Below, in pieces: positions 1-8,315 of a stretch of DNA of 43,635 nucleotides. A program made the translations under genes and the position numbers. Numbering within the stretch: position 1 is the first letter of the stretch; each line of letters begins with the position of its first letter. This DNA is from Deltaproteobacteria bacterium. Lineage in GTDB: Bacteria > Desulfobacterota > Desulfomonilia > UBA1062. The stretch is taken from assembly GCA_022703355.1 (NCBI GenBank), contig JAKLDU010000009.1, positions 1-43,635 of the forward strand, in the 5' to 3' direction. The notes beneath the pieces are model-generated. The model searched no databases and was not told where the DNA came from. It saw only the letters and a program-made list of their open reading frames with translations.

Positions 1-170
1 TGGGGCTCGCGCAGCTCATCGCGGCGCTCACGCCCCTGCCGGCCTCGGTGGCCCCGTGGTCGCTCGTCTTCGCGCTGGTCGTGGGCGCCGGCGTCGGCAT
101 CACCGCCGGCATCTATCCAGCGAGCCGCGCCTCGCGGCTCGATCCCATCGAGGCGCTCCGCTATGAGTGA
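1..170 (+). CDS. MacB/FtsX-type ABC transporter permease, C-terminal fragment
   Basis: The window opens inside this gene; only about the last 55 residues are present, read from base 3 to a TGA at 168-170. They include a hydrophobic segment ([21 protein letters not shown]) followed by [18 protein letters not shown]. That ending, a last membrane helix then a P-A-x-x-A-x-x-L-x-P-x-x-A-L-R tail, is typical of MacB/LolC/FtsX-family permeases. The outer-membrane channel gene begins 12 bases later, so this is probably the inner-membrane part of a MacAB-TolC-like tripartite exporter. The substrate cannot be told from this fragment. Confidence 0.85.
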   Translation, partial: GLAQLIAALTPLPASVAPWSLVFALVVGAGVGITAGIYPASRASRLDPIEALRYE

Positions 171-182
171 GAAAGGACGGCC

Positions 183-1664
183 ATGATCAGCATTCTGACC
201 AGAAGCTTCACCCGGGTACGCCGGGCACGGCGCACGGTTTCCCTCCTGCTCGCGGTCCTGCTCCTTTCGGGCTGCGCCGTGGGACCCGACTACATCACGC
301 CCGACCAGGAGGTTCCCTCGGGGTGGATCGATCCCTCGAAGGCCTCCCCTTCTGACCCCGCCGCCCTGGCCTCGTGGTGGGAGTCGTTCGGAGACCCCGT
401 GCTCACCGGCCTCGTCGCGCGGGGGATGAGCTCCAACCTCGACCTTAAGATCGCGACCGAGCGCCTCAGGCAGTCGAGGGCGGCCCTTGGCCAGGCATCC
501 GGGGCGCTCTGGCCCTCCCTGGACCTGAACGCTTCCCACCAGCGCAGCGGGTCGCGCCTGCCGGGAAGCACGGTGGAGCGGGCCGGCGACAGCAGCGTCA
601 CCCTTTCCGAATCGAGCACCAAGGACCTCTCCCGCGCGGGCTTCGACGCCTCCTGGGAGATCGACCTCTTCGGGGGGACCCGGCGCACCGTCGAGGCGGC
701 CCGGGCGAACGTCCGGGCATCCCGGGAAGACCTGCGGGACGTCCTCGTCACCGTGGCGGGCGATATCGGCCAGAACTACCTCACCCTGCGGGGGCTCCAG
801 GAGCAGCTCAAGGTCACCCGGGAGAACCTCGCGGCCCAGGAGCGCTCGGAGCAGATCACGAAGAAGCGCTACGACGCGGGTTTCGCCAGCGCCCTGGACG
901 TCTCGGGCGCCCAGGCCCAGGCAGCCTCCACCAGGGCCCAGATCCCGGCCCTCCAGGCGCAGATCAGGCAAACCATCTACGGCCTCGGCTTGCTTCTCGG
1001 GCAGGAACCGGGGGCGCTCCTCGCGGAGCTCGAAGGGGAAAAGCCCATGCCGGGCGTGCCTGCGCAGGTGCCGGCGGGCCTGCCCTCGGAGCTCCTCCAG
1101 CGGCGCCCGGACATCCGCGGCGCCGAGGCGCGCCTGCACGCGGCCACGGCCCGCATCGGCGCGGCGAAGGCGGACCTGTTCCCGCGGTTCACCCTGAACG
1201 GCTCCGCGAGCATCCAGGCGTCCGACCTGGTGTCCTGGAGCGAGTCGGTCTCCCGCCTCTGGTCCTTCGGCCCTTCGGTGAGCTGGAACCTCTTCAACGG
1301 CGGCGCCACCCGCGCCCGGATCGAGGAGAACAGGTCCCTGGCGGACGAGGCTTTCGCTTCGTACCGCAAGACCATCCTCTCTGCGCTCCAGGAGGTCGAG
1401 AGCGCGTGGGTGGCCTTCGACCGGGAGACCGAGCGCGCGGCCCTGCTGGGTACGGCCGTGGAGAGCAACCGCCGCTCCGTGGACCTGGCCACCCGGCTCT
1501 ATGTCGAGGGCCAGAGCGACTTCCTCCCCGTGCTCGACGCCCAGCGCTCGCTGTACGGCGCCCAGCAGGCCCTCATTACCAGCCGCAGCCAGATCTCGAC
1601 CCACCTGGTGAGCCTGTACAAGGCGCTCGGCGGCGGCTGGGACGCGGAGAAAGCCGGGGAGTAG
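183..1664 (+). CDS. Outer-membrane efflux channel lipoprotein (NodT/OprM family)
   Basis: A 493-residue TolC-like outer-membrane factor that would carry exported compounds across the outer membrane. The N-terminus has an Arg-rich stretch, a hydrophobic segment and a lipobox (LLSGC, Cys31), followed by the AVGPDY sequence found just after the lipidated Cys in NodT-family proteins. Two repeated OEP domains follow, the second beginning near LLQRRPDIRGAEARL, with the usual helical-barrel pattern and an SVSWNLFNGG strand. Length is normal for the family. The ATG at 183 has an AAAGGA ribosome site 5 bases upstream. It follows the MacB-like permease directly and probably shares its transcript. Confidence 0.93.
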   Translation: MISILTRSFTRVRRARRTVSLLLAVLLLSGCAVGPDYITPDQEVPSGWIDPSKASPSDPAALASWWESFGDPVLTGLVARGMSSNLDLKIATERLRQSRAALGQASGALWPSLDLNASHQRSGSRLPGSTVERAGDSSVTLSESSTKDLSRAGFDASWEIDLFGGTRRTVEAARANVRASREDLRDVLVTVAGDIGQNYLTLRGLQEQLKVTRENLAAQERSEQITKKRYDAGFASALDVSGAQAQAASTRAQIPALQAQIRQTIYGLGLLLGQEPGALLAELEGEKPMPGVPAQVPAGLPSELLQRRPDIRGAEARLHAATARIGAAKADLFPRFTLNGSASIQASDLVSWSESVSRLWSFGPSVSWNLFNGGATRARIEENRSLADEAFASYRKTILSALQEVESAWVAFDRETERAALLGTAVESNRRSVDLATRLYVEGQSDFLPVLDAQRSLYGAQQALITSRSQISTHLVSLYKALGGGWDAEKAGE

Positions 1665-1722
1665 CGTCTCCGCCTCCCCGGTCCCTTGCGTAAAAAAGAT
1701 CGATCTGCTCCCTTCCGGTGTC

Positions 1723-1750
1723 TTGAAAATACCCGCCTGTCCGGCATAAT
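1723..1750 (+). promoter_or_regulatory. Sigma70-type promoter for the P-type ATPase gene
   Basis: TTGAAA at 1723-1728 and CATAAT at 1745-1750 with a 16-base spacer lie in the gap after the efflux gene. They predict an RNA start near 1757 and a leader of about 75 bases before the ATG at 1834. Assigned by inspection only. Confidence 0.5.
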
Positions 1751-1760
1751 GAGAAGAGAT

Positions 1761-1797
1761 GCGGGATTTTTCCCCGCACTCCCTGCATGATGCGGGG
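1761..1797 (+). promoter_or_regulatory. Mutually exclusive leader hairpins before the P-type ATPase
   Basis: GCGGG at 1761-1765 can pair with CCCGC at 1773-1777. The same C-rich element (CCCCGC, 1772-1777) can instead pair with GCGGGG at 1792-1797. The two stems share one strand, so only one can form, which is the geometry of a leader switch. There is no U-run after either, so attenuation is not established. Confidence 0.3.
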
Positions 1798-1833
1798 TGA
1801 AGAACCCAAGACACGGAGAGGCCGCTCATTCCC

Positions 1834-4518
1834 ATGAAAAATGAAGAGTTCAGCACCCTGGACTGGCATGTGTTGCACGTGGAAACGGTCCTCTCCATCA
1901 TGGAGTCCGGCCCGGGCGGGCTGAGCCGCGACGAAGCCCGGCGCCGCCTGGAGGTCTTCGGCCCCAACGAGCTCCAGGCCGGGGAGGCCGCCTCCCCCTG
2001 GACTGTCCTGCTCGGGCAGTTCAGGAACGTGCTCATCGTCATCCTGCTCCTGGCAATCGCTCTCTCGGCCTTCCTGGGCCACGCGGTAGAGGCCGCCGCC
2101 ATCGCCGTGATCGTGCTCTTCGCCGTGCTGCTGGGCTTCGCGCAGGAATACCGCGCGGAGCGCGCCGTGGAGTCGCTGCGGAAGATGGCGGCCCCCACGG
2201 CCACGGTCATCCGCGAGGGCGGGGAGGTGGAGGCGCCCGCCCGGGAGCTCGTCCTGGGCGACATGATCATCCTGAGGGCCGGGGACCGGGTCCCCGCAGA
2301 CGCCCGGCTGGTCGAGGCGGTGAACCTGCAGACGGATGAGGCGGCGCTCACGGGGGAGTCCCTCCCCGTGGAAAAGGCCGCCGGGGCCCTCCGGAGCACG
2401 GACCTTCCCCTGGGCGACCGCAGGAACATGGCCTACGCAGGCACCGCGGTGAGCTACGGCAGGGGGCGGGCGGTGGTCACGGCAACGGGCATGGGCACGG
2501 AGTTCGGCAGGATCGCCCGGATGCTCCAGACGGTGGAGACGGGAAGGACCCCCCTGCAGGCGAACCTCGACCGGGTGGGGAGCACGCTGGCCAGGGCCGC
2601 CCTGGGGGTCGTGGCGCTCATCGTGGCCCTCGGCCTGTTCCGGGGCCAGCCCTTCATCGACATGCTCGTCTTCGGCATCGCGCTGGCGGTGGCCGTGGTC
2701 CCTGAGGCGCTGCCCGCGGTGGTCACCATCTCGCTGGCCCTCGGGGTGCAGCGGATGGTGAAGCGCAACGCCCTCATGCGCCGCCTGCCCGCCGTGGAAA
2801 CCCTCGGGAGCACCTCGGTCATCTGCACCGACAAGACCGGGACGCTGACCAAAGACGAGATGACGGTCAGGAAGATCTTTTCCTCCGGTCTCCTGTGGGA
2901 TGTCTCCGGGGCGGGATACGAGCCGACAGGGGGCTTCTCCTCCCCGGAAGGTGCGGACGGCCCGTCGGAGCCGCTCAAGAGGCTTCTCGCCGCCGCGGTT
3001 CTGGCTTCCGATGCAGAGATCGTTTACAGCCAGGCCGAGGGCCGCTGGCAGGTGAAGGGCGACCCCTCCGAGGGGGCGCTCGTGACGGCTGCCGCCAAGG
3101 CCGGGATAAACAGGGCCGAGCTCCAGGCATCGTTCCCCCGGGTGGACGAGATCCCCTTCACGTCCGAAACCAAGCGCATGACCACCCTGGTTTCCGGGCC
3201 CGGCGGGGTGTTCGCGTGCACGAAAGGCGCGCCGGAAGTCATCCTCGGGTCGTGCACGATGATCTCCACCGACCGGGGCGATCTCCCGCTGGACGACCGG
3301 GCCCGGGCGGAAATCGTCGAGGCGGCTCGCGCCATGGCGGGAGATGCGCTCCGCGTGCTCGCGATCGCCCGCAGGGACGGCGCGGCACGGGGGAGCGCGG
3401 AGCGGGAAATGACCTTCCTCGGCCTCGCGGGCATGATCGACCCCCCGCGCCCCGAGGCCGGGGACGCGATCAAAACCTGCGAGCGGGCGGGCATCAAGCC
3501 GGTGATGATCACGGGCGACCACCCTGTCACCGCCCGGGCCGTGGCCCGGGACCTCGGCCTGCTCAAGGGCGGCCGCACGGTCACCGGCGCCGAGCTGGAG
3601 GTTATGGGCGACGAAGAGCTCGAGCGCGAGGTCGAAAACATCGAGGTCTACGCCCGCGTCTCGCCGGCGCACAAGCTCCGCGTGGTTGCCGCGCTCAAGG
3701 CCAGGGGGCACGTGGTGGCCATGACGGGCGACGGGGTGAACGACGCCCCCGCCCTGAAGAAGGCCGACATCGGCATCGCCATGGGCATCACGGGCACGGA
3801 CGTGACCAGGGAGGCCGCAGCCATGATGCTCACGGACGACAACTTCGCGTCCATCGTGGCCGCGGTGGAGGAAGGCCGGGGGATCTTCGACAACATCAGG
3901 AAATACCTGATGTACCTCCTCTCCTCCAACATCGGCGAGATCGGCCTCATGGCCGGGGCTTCGCTCCTGGGCCTCCCCCTGCCCCTGAGCGCGGTGCAGA
4001 TCCTCTACGTCAATCTCGCCACTGACGGCCTGCCCGCGCTGGCCCTGGCGGTGGACCCCCCGGAAGAGGACATCATGCGGCGGCCTCCCCGAAACCCCCG
4101 GGAGGGCGTCTTTTCCCGCCCGGTCATCGCGCTGATGGTCGCCGGGGGAGTCTGGTCCATGCTGATCAACCTCTTCCTCTTTTCCTGGACCCTGAATTCG
4201 GGCAGGGGCCTCCGGGAGGCCATGACCATGTCCTTCGTCTCCCTGGTGCTCATCCAGTTCTTCAAGGCCTACAACTTCCGGTCCGACCGCCATTCGGTCC
4301 TCGACCGGCCCTTCGCCAACAGGTGGCTGAACCTGGCCATCGCCTGGGAGCTCGCCCTGCTCATGGTGATCGTCTACGTGCCGGCCCTCCAGACGCCGTT
4401 TCTCACCTTCAGCCTGGCCCCCGGTGACTGGGCCATCGTCGCCCTCCTGTCGGCGTCGGTGGTGCCGGTGCTCGAGGCGACCAAGTGGCTGGTGAACCGC
4501 CCGGCTGCCCGGGATTGA
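1834..4518 (+). CDS. P2A-type cation-transporting ATPase (calcium type)
   Basis: An 894-residue inner-membrane pump that would use ATP to export a divalent cation. In order: an N-terminal actuator-associated domain, first helix pair near residues 55-110, actuator motif TGES near 172, TM4 motif PEALPAVV, phosphorylation motif DKTGTLT with Asp333, nucleotide domain with KGAPE, hinge TGDGVNDAPALKKAD near 630, then C-terminal helices. The residues that bind calcium in SERCA-type pumps are present: Glu in PEALP, Asn and Glu in SSNIGE, and Asn and Asp in NLATDGLP. This makes Ca2+ (or Mn2+) the likely substrate rather than Na+/K+ or heavy metals. An AGAGG element lies about 13 bases before the ATG. 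Confidence 0.93.
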   Translation: MKNEEFSTLDWHVLHVETVLSIMESGPGGLSRDEARRRLEVFGPNELQAGEAASPWTVLLGQFRNVLIVILLLAIALSAFLGHAVEAAAIAVIVLFAVLLGFAQEYRAERAVESLRKMAAPTATVIREGGEVEAPARELVLGDMIILRAGDRVPADARLVEAVNLQTDEAALTGESLPVEKAAGALRSTDLPLGDRRNMAYAGTAVSYGRGRAVVTATGMGTEFGRIARMLQTVETGRTPLQANLDRVGSTLARAALGVVALIVALGLFRGQPFIDMLVFGIALAVAVVPEALPAVVTISLALGVQRMVKRNALMRRLPAVETLGSTSVICTDKTGTLTKDEMTVRKIFSSGLLWDVSGAGYEPTGGFSSPEGADGPSEPLKRLLAAAVLASDAEIVYSQAEGRWQVKGDPSEGALVTAAAKAGINRAELQASFPRVDEIPFTSETKRMTTLVSGPGGVFACTKGAPEVILGSCTMISTDRGDLPLDDRARAEIVEAARAMAGDALRVLAIARRDGAARGSAEREMTFLGLAGMIDPPRPEAGDAIKTCERAGIKPVMITGDHPVTARAVARDLGLLKGGRTVTGAELEVMGDEELEREVENIEVYARVSPAHKLRVVAALKARGHVVAMTGDGVNDAPALKKADIGIAMGITGTDVTREAAAMMLTDDNFASIVAAVEEGRGIFDNIRKYLMYLLSSNIGEIGLMAGASLLGLPLPLSAVQILYVNLATDGLPALALAVDPPEEDIMRRPPRNPREGVFSRPVIALMVAGGVWSMLINLFLFSWTLNSGRGLREAMTMSFVSLVLIQFFKAYNFRSDRHSVLDRPFANRWLNLAIAWELALLMVIVYVPALQTPFLTFSLAPGDWAIVALLSASVVPVLEATKWLVNRPAARD

Positions 4519-4618
4519 CCTGACAGGCGACCGGGCCAGCAGCGTCTCCCCCGGGAGTCCCGGCGGAAGGCAGGGCCGCCCTTCCCGCTTCACAGGCCTT
4601 TTCCCGCACAAATATGTA

Positions 4619-4647
4619 TTGCAATGGCCTGGCTTTGCCGATACATA
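4619..4647 (+). promoter_or_regulatory. Possible promoter giving a leaderless transcript
   Basis: TTGCAA (4619-4624), a 17-base spacer and TACATA (4642-4647) end 8 bases before the ATG at 4656. Transcription would therefore start at or next to the start codon, which would explain the missing ribosome site. The -10 match is weak. Confidence 0.3.
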
Positions 4648-4655
4648 AAACCACT

Positions 4656-5993
4656 ATGGAAGACGTGTTCACACTGGAAGATCTGAGCTTTCCCCTTCTC
4701 ATGAAGGAAACCGTCGAAACGAATTTCTCGGGCATCATCTTCGTGTCTTCGGGAGAGTGGAAGAAGGGGCTCATCTTCAGGGACGGCGTCCTGTGCACCA
4801 TCCAGTCGAACAAGATAAGCGAGCTCCTCGGGAGCATCCTCGTCTCCATGGCCGCCATCAGCGAGGCGGAAAACGAGCTTTCCCTCCAGAGGTCCCGCCT
4901 GGAGCGCAGAAAGCAGGGCGTGATCCTGCTGGAAATGGACCTCGTCAATGTCAAGATCATAAACGAGGCCCTGAGGAACCAGTTCTACACGAGGTTCCTG
5001 GACATATTCACCTGGGAGACGGGCACGGTCCAGCGCGTGGCCAAGGGGCAGATCAACAAGATCCCGGACATCCCGCGGACGGAATTTCTCCGCCTGCTGA
5101 GAAAAGGCATTTTGGAGTTCTCGAACTTCAGCACGGTAATCGCCGCCCTGACCCCCCATTCCGGCACGTCCCCCAAGAAGCTCGCCGATACCTTCCCGCC
5201 GGATCTGGGGGTGAGAATCGACAACATCGACAGCTTCAAGGTCTCCGAGCTGCTCCTCCTCGGCCAGGACCCGCCCAGGGCGCTGCTGGCCCTGTACTGC
5301 ACGGGCCTGGTGAGCTTCGAGGAGAGCAGGCACAAGGCGCTCATCGAAACGCTCCTTGCCTCCCTGCACAGGATCAGGGAACAGGATCCCTTCGCAACCC
5401 TGGGGGTCGACCAGCTCATCTCCGACGCCGGGCTCAAGCGCGCGTACATCAAGCTGGTGAAGAACAACCACCCGGACACCTACTCCTACGCGGACGACCC
5501 CGAGGTGAGAAGGCTCGCCAACGAGATCTTCACGGAGATCCAGAAGGCCTACACCACCATCGCGAGGATACGTGAGGGAAAGCCGCCGGAGCAGCCCAAG
5601 GGCATCGACGAGACCCTGCAGGCGGAGATCCTCTTCAATCAGGGGACGGTCGCCCTGCGGGAAAAGGACTACAGCAGGGCTTTGGACAACTTCCGCGCCG
5701 CCGTGAAGATGAAGCCCGACGAGCGGGTCTTCCTCGAGTCCTTCGTCCGCACCCTGTACCTCAGGTACCAGAACACGGGCAAGGGGAACGGCTTCGAGAT
5801 CAAGACCGCCATCAGGGAGGGCACGAAGCTTTTCCCCGAGTCGGACGCCCTCTACGTGGTGCTCGGGTGGCTCCTCAAGAAGGAAGGCTCGAGCAAGGCG
5901 CCCGAGGCTTTCAGGAAGGCCATCCAGATCAACCGGAACAATGCCGACGCCCAGCGGGAGCTCAGGCTCTACAACATGAGATCGGGCAAGTAG
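4656..5993 (+). CDS. DUF4388-like / J-domain / TPR protein
   Basis: A cytoplasmic, probably regulatory or scaffold protein of unknown role. The first ~100 residues (MEDVFTLEDLSFPLL, SGIIFVSSGEWKKGLIFRDG) look like the PatA-N/DUF4388 fold. The middle part, DPFATLGVDQ followed by LVKNNHPDTY, resembles a DnaJ J-domain including its HPD tripeptide. The C-terminal ~130 residues have TPR spacing (NQGTVALREKDYSRALDNFRAAVKMKP). I prefer the ATG at 4656, where the DUF4388-like similarity begins; an in-frame ATG at 4614 would add 14 residues. Neither start has a Shine-Dalgarno sequence. It has no functional link to the ATPase upstream or the convergent genes downstream. Confidence 0.8.
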   Translation: MEDVFTLEDLSFPLLMKETVETNFSGIIFVSSGEWKKGLIFRDGVLCTIQSNKISELLGSILVSMAAISEAENELSLQRSRLERRKQGVILLEMDLVNVKIINEALRNQFYTRFLDIFTWETGTVQRVAKGQINKIPDIPRTEFLRLLRKGILEFSNFSTVIAALTPHSGTSPKKLADTFPPDLGVRIDNIDSFKVSELLLLGQDPPRALLALYCTGLVSFEESRHKALIETLLASLHRIREQDPFATLGVDQLISDAGLKRAYIKLVKNNHPDTYSYADDPEVRRLANEIFTEIQKAYTTIARIREGKPPEQPKGIDETLQAEILFNQGTVALREKDYSRALDNFRAAVKMKPDERVFLESFVRTLYLRYQNTGKGNGFEIKTAIREGTKLFPESDALYVVLGWLLKKEGSSKAPEAFRKAIQINRNNADAQRELRLYNMRSGK

Positions 5994-6021
5994 TCCCGGG
6001 CACCGTCTCCCGGAAAACCCT

Positions 6022-6297
6022 TCAGGAACCCTTTCCCTCCACCATCGCCCTCACCTTCGGGGGCAGGTAGATGTAGTCGAGGTTCATTTGCGCTATGGCC
6101 TCCAGGATGAGGCGGCTGCGCTCGGCCAGGGAGGAGTTGGCGTCGTAGACCACCATGAGCTTTTCCTGGAGCCTGCAGACCCCGCCCTTCCGGTTGATCC
6201 GGTCCTCGATGACCTCGATGCCGGCGTTGGAGGCCGTCTCGTAGAGGAGCTCGAACAGCTCCTTCGCATTTTCCGCGGCTTTTCGTCCGGTGCTCAT
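6022..6297 (-). CDS. Hypothetical 91-residue protein coupled to the cupin fusion gene
   Basis: A small, soluble, mainly helical protein with no recognised family. Its start ATG (6295-6297) overlaps the TGA of the upstream cupin gene in an ATGA, so the two are translationally coupled and probably work together. Visible features are an acidic and basic helical N-terminus (AENAKELFELLYETASNAG), a central INRKGGVCRLQEKLMVVYDAN and a C-terminal DYIYLPPKVRAM. The single Cys argues against a metal site. Only 28 bases separate it from the convergent TPR gene. Confidence 0.72.
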   Translation of the reverse strand: MSTGRKAAENAKELFELLYETASNAGIEVIEDRINRKGGVCRLQEKLMVVYDANSSLAERSRLILEAIAQMNLDYIYLPPKVRAMVEGKGS

Positions 6298-7064
6298 GCT
6301 CTTCCGAAATCGTCCTCGACACGGACGATGTCGTCCTCCCCGAAATAGTCCCCCTGCTGCACCTCGATGAAGACCAGGTCACCTTGACCGACGTTTTCGA
6401 TCCTGTGCGCCGCGCGGCGGGGTATGTCGACGGCCTGGGCGGACGAAAGCCTCACCCGCTCCTCCCCCACCGTGACGAGGGCTTCGCCGGAAACGACGAT
6501 CCAGTGCTCCCTTCTCCTCCCGTGGTACTGGAGGCTCAGGCGCCTTCCCGGCAGCACCGTGATCCGCTTGACCTTGTGGTCGCTCCCGTCGTCGGAGAGG
6601 ACCTCGAAGCTTCCCCAGGGCCGGTGCTCCTTCAGGCCCCCCAGGGCCAGGATGCGGGAGTAGGCGTCCAGGTAGAAGCTCACCCTGTCGCCGGAGAAGG
6701 GCGCGAGGCCCGGTATCGTTTTCAGCCCTTCCCCGGGCGCCTGCCCGTGCTCGCAGACGAAGAAGCACGACCGGGGGGCGGCCCTGAACACGGCCATGTC
6801 CTCTTCAGAAGGGCTCGGCGGAAGGGTGGTCACGAGGGGTTTACCGCACAGGCCGGCAAGGAGCAGGCCGATGGCGCCGGCCAGGTTGTGGATGAGGTCT
6901 AAGCCCGAAGACGCGCCGAGAAACGCCCCGGCCTCGCGGCAGGAAATCGCGGGGAGGCCCGGCTGGTGCGCAGCGTACAGGTCCGCGTCCACGCCGGCGG
7001 ACTTCAGTCCGGCCAGAAACGCTTCGGGCGCCGGACCGCCCGGGATGAGAATGCCTACCTTCAA
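6294..7064 (-). CDS. Glycosyltransferase-like N-domain fused to mannose-6-phosphate isomerase type II cupin
   Basis: A 256-residue, probably cytoplasmic protein. From about residue 145 it matches the cupin of type II phosphomannose isomerases and of AlgA/ManC C-termini: RPWGSFEVL, VKRITVLPGRRLSLQYHGRR, EHWIVVSGEA, DIPRRAAHRIEN, and an end with LVFIEVQQGDYFGEDDIVR. The usual Gln-x-His metal ligands are seen as LQYH and the partner His in REHW. The first ~130 residues (MKVGILIPGGPAPEAFLAGL, DLIHNLAG) resemble the N-terminal half of a GT4 glycosyltransferase but are truncated and have no acceptor or donor half. Activity on mannose-6-phosphate is an inference. It forms a two-gene unit with the 91-residue protein. 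Confidence 0.8.
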   Translation of the reverse strand: MKVGILIPGGPAPEAFLAGLKSAGVDADLYAAHQPGLPAISCREAGAFLGASSGLDLIHNLAGAIGLLLAGLCGKPLVTTLPPSPSEEDMAVFRAAPRSCFFVCEHGQAPGEGLKTIPGLAPFSGDRVSFYLDAYSRILALGGLKEHRPWGSFEVLSDDGSDHKVKRITVLPGRRLSLQYHGRRREHWIVVSGEALVTVGEERVRLSSAQAVDIPRRAAHRIENVGQGDLVFIEVQQGDYFGEDDIVRVEDDFGRA

Positions 7065-7514
7065 GCCCTGTCATCTCCTCGATAAAAAGCCTGCACGTCC
7101 CCGTGAAAGATTCCCCAGCCCGCAGCGGCCCTTCCCGTCCCCGGTGGGCCGCCGGGAAACGCCGCTCCAGGCGCTATCGTCCTCGTGCCCTCCGGCAAGA
7201 ATATCCTTTCGGCGGCACTTGAGGCAAGGAAAAAGGGCAACAGGCACCCCGGGGCCGGAAAGTGTGTTTTGCAGGAAGACATTTCCGACTCCACCCCAGG
7301 CGCACTCCGGCTGGAACCGGGGCTCGGCACGCGTTCGTCCGGCAACGTCACGCCGCTGGAAAACACCAGCAGGAAGAACGGTTTTGAGCAACCCCCGCCC
7401 AGGCACTGGACGGGTGGGCGGCCGTAAGCGATGTCCCCCTCGAATGGGTGGAAGACCATGAGGCCCCCACCCATTCAACGGGCACCTCAAAAAATCAATT
7501 TTGCAGGATCTTCA
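7065..7514. other. 450-base gap without a supported gene
   Basis: Several overlapping frames are open here only because the DNA is GC-rich; none shows family features or a ribosome site. One clear structure is a perfect 10-base inverted repeat, GAATGGGTGG at 7442-7451 with CCACCCATTC at 7467-7476, separated by 15 bases. It has no U-run on either strand, so it is not an ordinary terminator. Confidence 0.5.
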
Positions 7515-7823
7515 TCACATCCCGATAACTTTCATCGCTTCTTCGAGGGAGTAGTGGGCTTTGATGTCATATTCAAAGCCGGGAATGTCATGGAACATCG
7601 CCAATCTGCTCACTCCTAGGGCATAAGCTTCTTCGAATTTCCCTTTCTTGGGCTCAAAAACAATCATGACGGACAGTCCTTGAAGAGTCCCACGCACCGC
7701 GCCCTGCACAACGAAAGTTCCCAGGCTGGCGTCGTCAGGAAATTTCGTTATCGACTTTACGTACCTCTGTGCGACTTCCTTTGCTTTATCGGATGGGTAG
7801 GTACACGTTGTAACAATATACAT
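7515..7823 (-). CDS. Small conserved protein, paralogue of the 8316-8618 gene
   Basis: A 102-residue soluble protein of unknown function, with a GGAGAG ribosome site 7 bases before its ATG. It starts MYIVTTCTYPSDKAKEVAQRYV and ends IPGFEYDIKAHYSLEEAMKVIG. Both ends align with the third gene of this cluster (YPPEGAKEVGNRFV; VPGLTYSVHTWLDVGEALKMIG), so the two are duplicates that have diverged. The strand-helix-strand pattern would suit a dimeric ferredoxin-like alpha/beta barrel, but that is a guess. Transcribed last in the three-gene run. Confidence 0.8.
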   Translation of the reverse strand: MYIVTTCTYPSDKAKEVAQRYVKSITKFPDDASLGTFVVQGAVRGTLQGLSVMIVFEPKKGKFEEAYALGVSRLAMFHDIPGFEYDIKAHYSLEEAMKVIGM

Positions 7824-7936
7824 ATCTCTCTCCTTTCACCCATGTGACACGATCTGTTGAACAGGAACCTTTCGTGCCGTGACGCCGACTGTTCCGGCGG
7901 CATTGTCCCCCCGCTCATTTCTCCGGTTTCAGACCA

Positions 7937-8233
7937 TCACTTGGTCATGGCTTTAATCATCACCTCTACCTGGGCCACCGAGGCCGTGGGGTGGACCTCG
8001 AAATATACATAGGGGGCATACTGCTGAATGAGGTTCATGAGATCCACCTCGGTTCCTTCAACGACTGAATATCCGGCAAATTCACCGGGGAATACGCCCC
8101 AGTCCTTGAGCGGGCCCTTACTCATATCCTTCTTGACCATCTCCAGCAGCATATTCAGCCCAATACCGCGCTCTTTGATATCAACAGGTATTCTTGACCG
8201 GTCAAAGTCCCAAAGCATGAGATACTTTCCCAT
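7937..8233 (-). CDS. Small DUF3303-like protein
   Basis: A 98-residue soluble protein with an AAAGGAGAAAG ribosome site before its ATG. It begins KYLMLWDFDRSRIP, has a central LKDWGVFPGEFAGYSVVEG and ends APYVYFEVHPTASVAQVEVM. This strand and helix order is like small dimeric alpha/beta-barrel families such as DUF3303. It has no likely catalytic motif. It sits between the two paralogous genes in the same direction, with gaps of about 80-115 bases. The function is unknown; co-occurrence with the pair suggests a shared role. Confidence 0.78.
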   Translation of the reverse strand: MGKYLMLWDFDRSRIPVDIKERGIGLNMLLEMVKKDMSKGPLKDWGVFPGEFAGYSVVEGTEVDLMNLIQQYAPYVYFEVHPTASVAQVEVMIKAMTK

Positions 8234-8315
8234 TGTCTTTCTCCTTTCTCACCTTCTCAGCCAAGGCTTTGAAACAGCCTGACTGCTTTATAATCGCATC
8301 TGCATGTGCGGTGCT

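Noticed and set aside
1576-4611. A 1011-residue open frame on the minus strand opposite the P-type ATPase
   Set aside because: It is the antisense shadow of a GC-rich gene: low-complexity Arg/Gly/His/Pro composition, no family motif, no ribosome site.
7061-7490. Overlapping minus-strand frames upstream of the cupin fusion
   Set aside because: No ribosome site or similarity; typical of non-coding GC-rich DNA.
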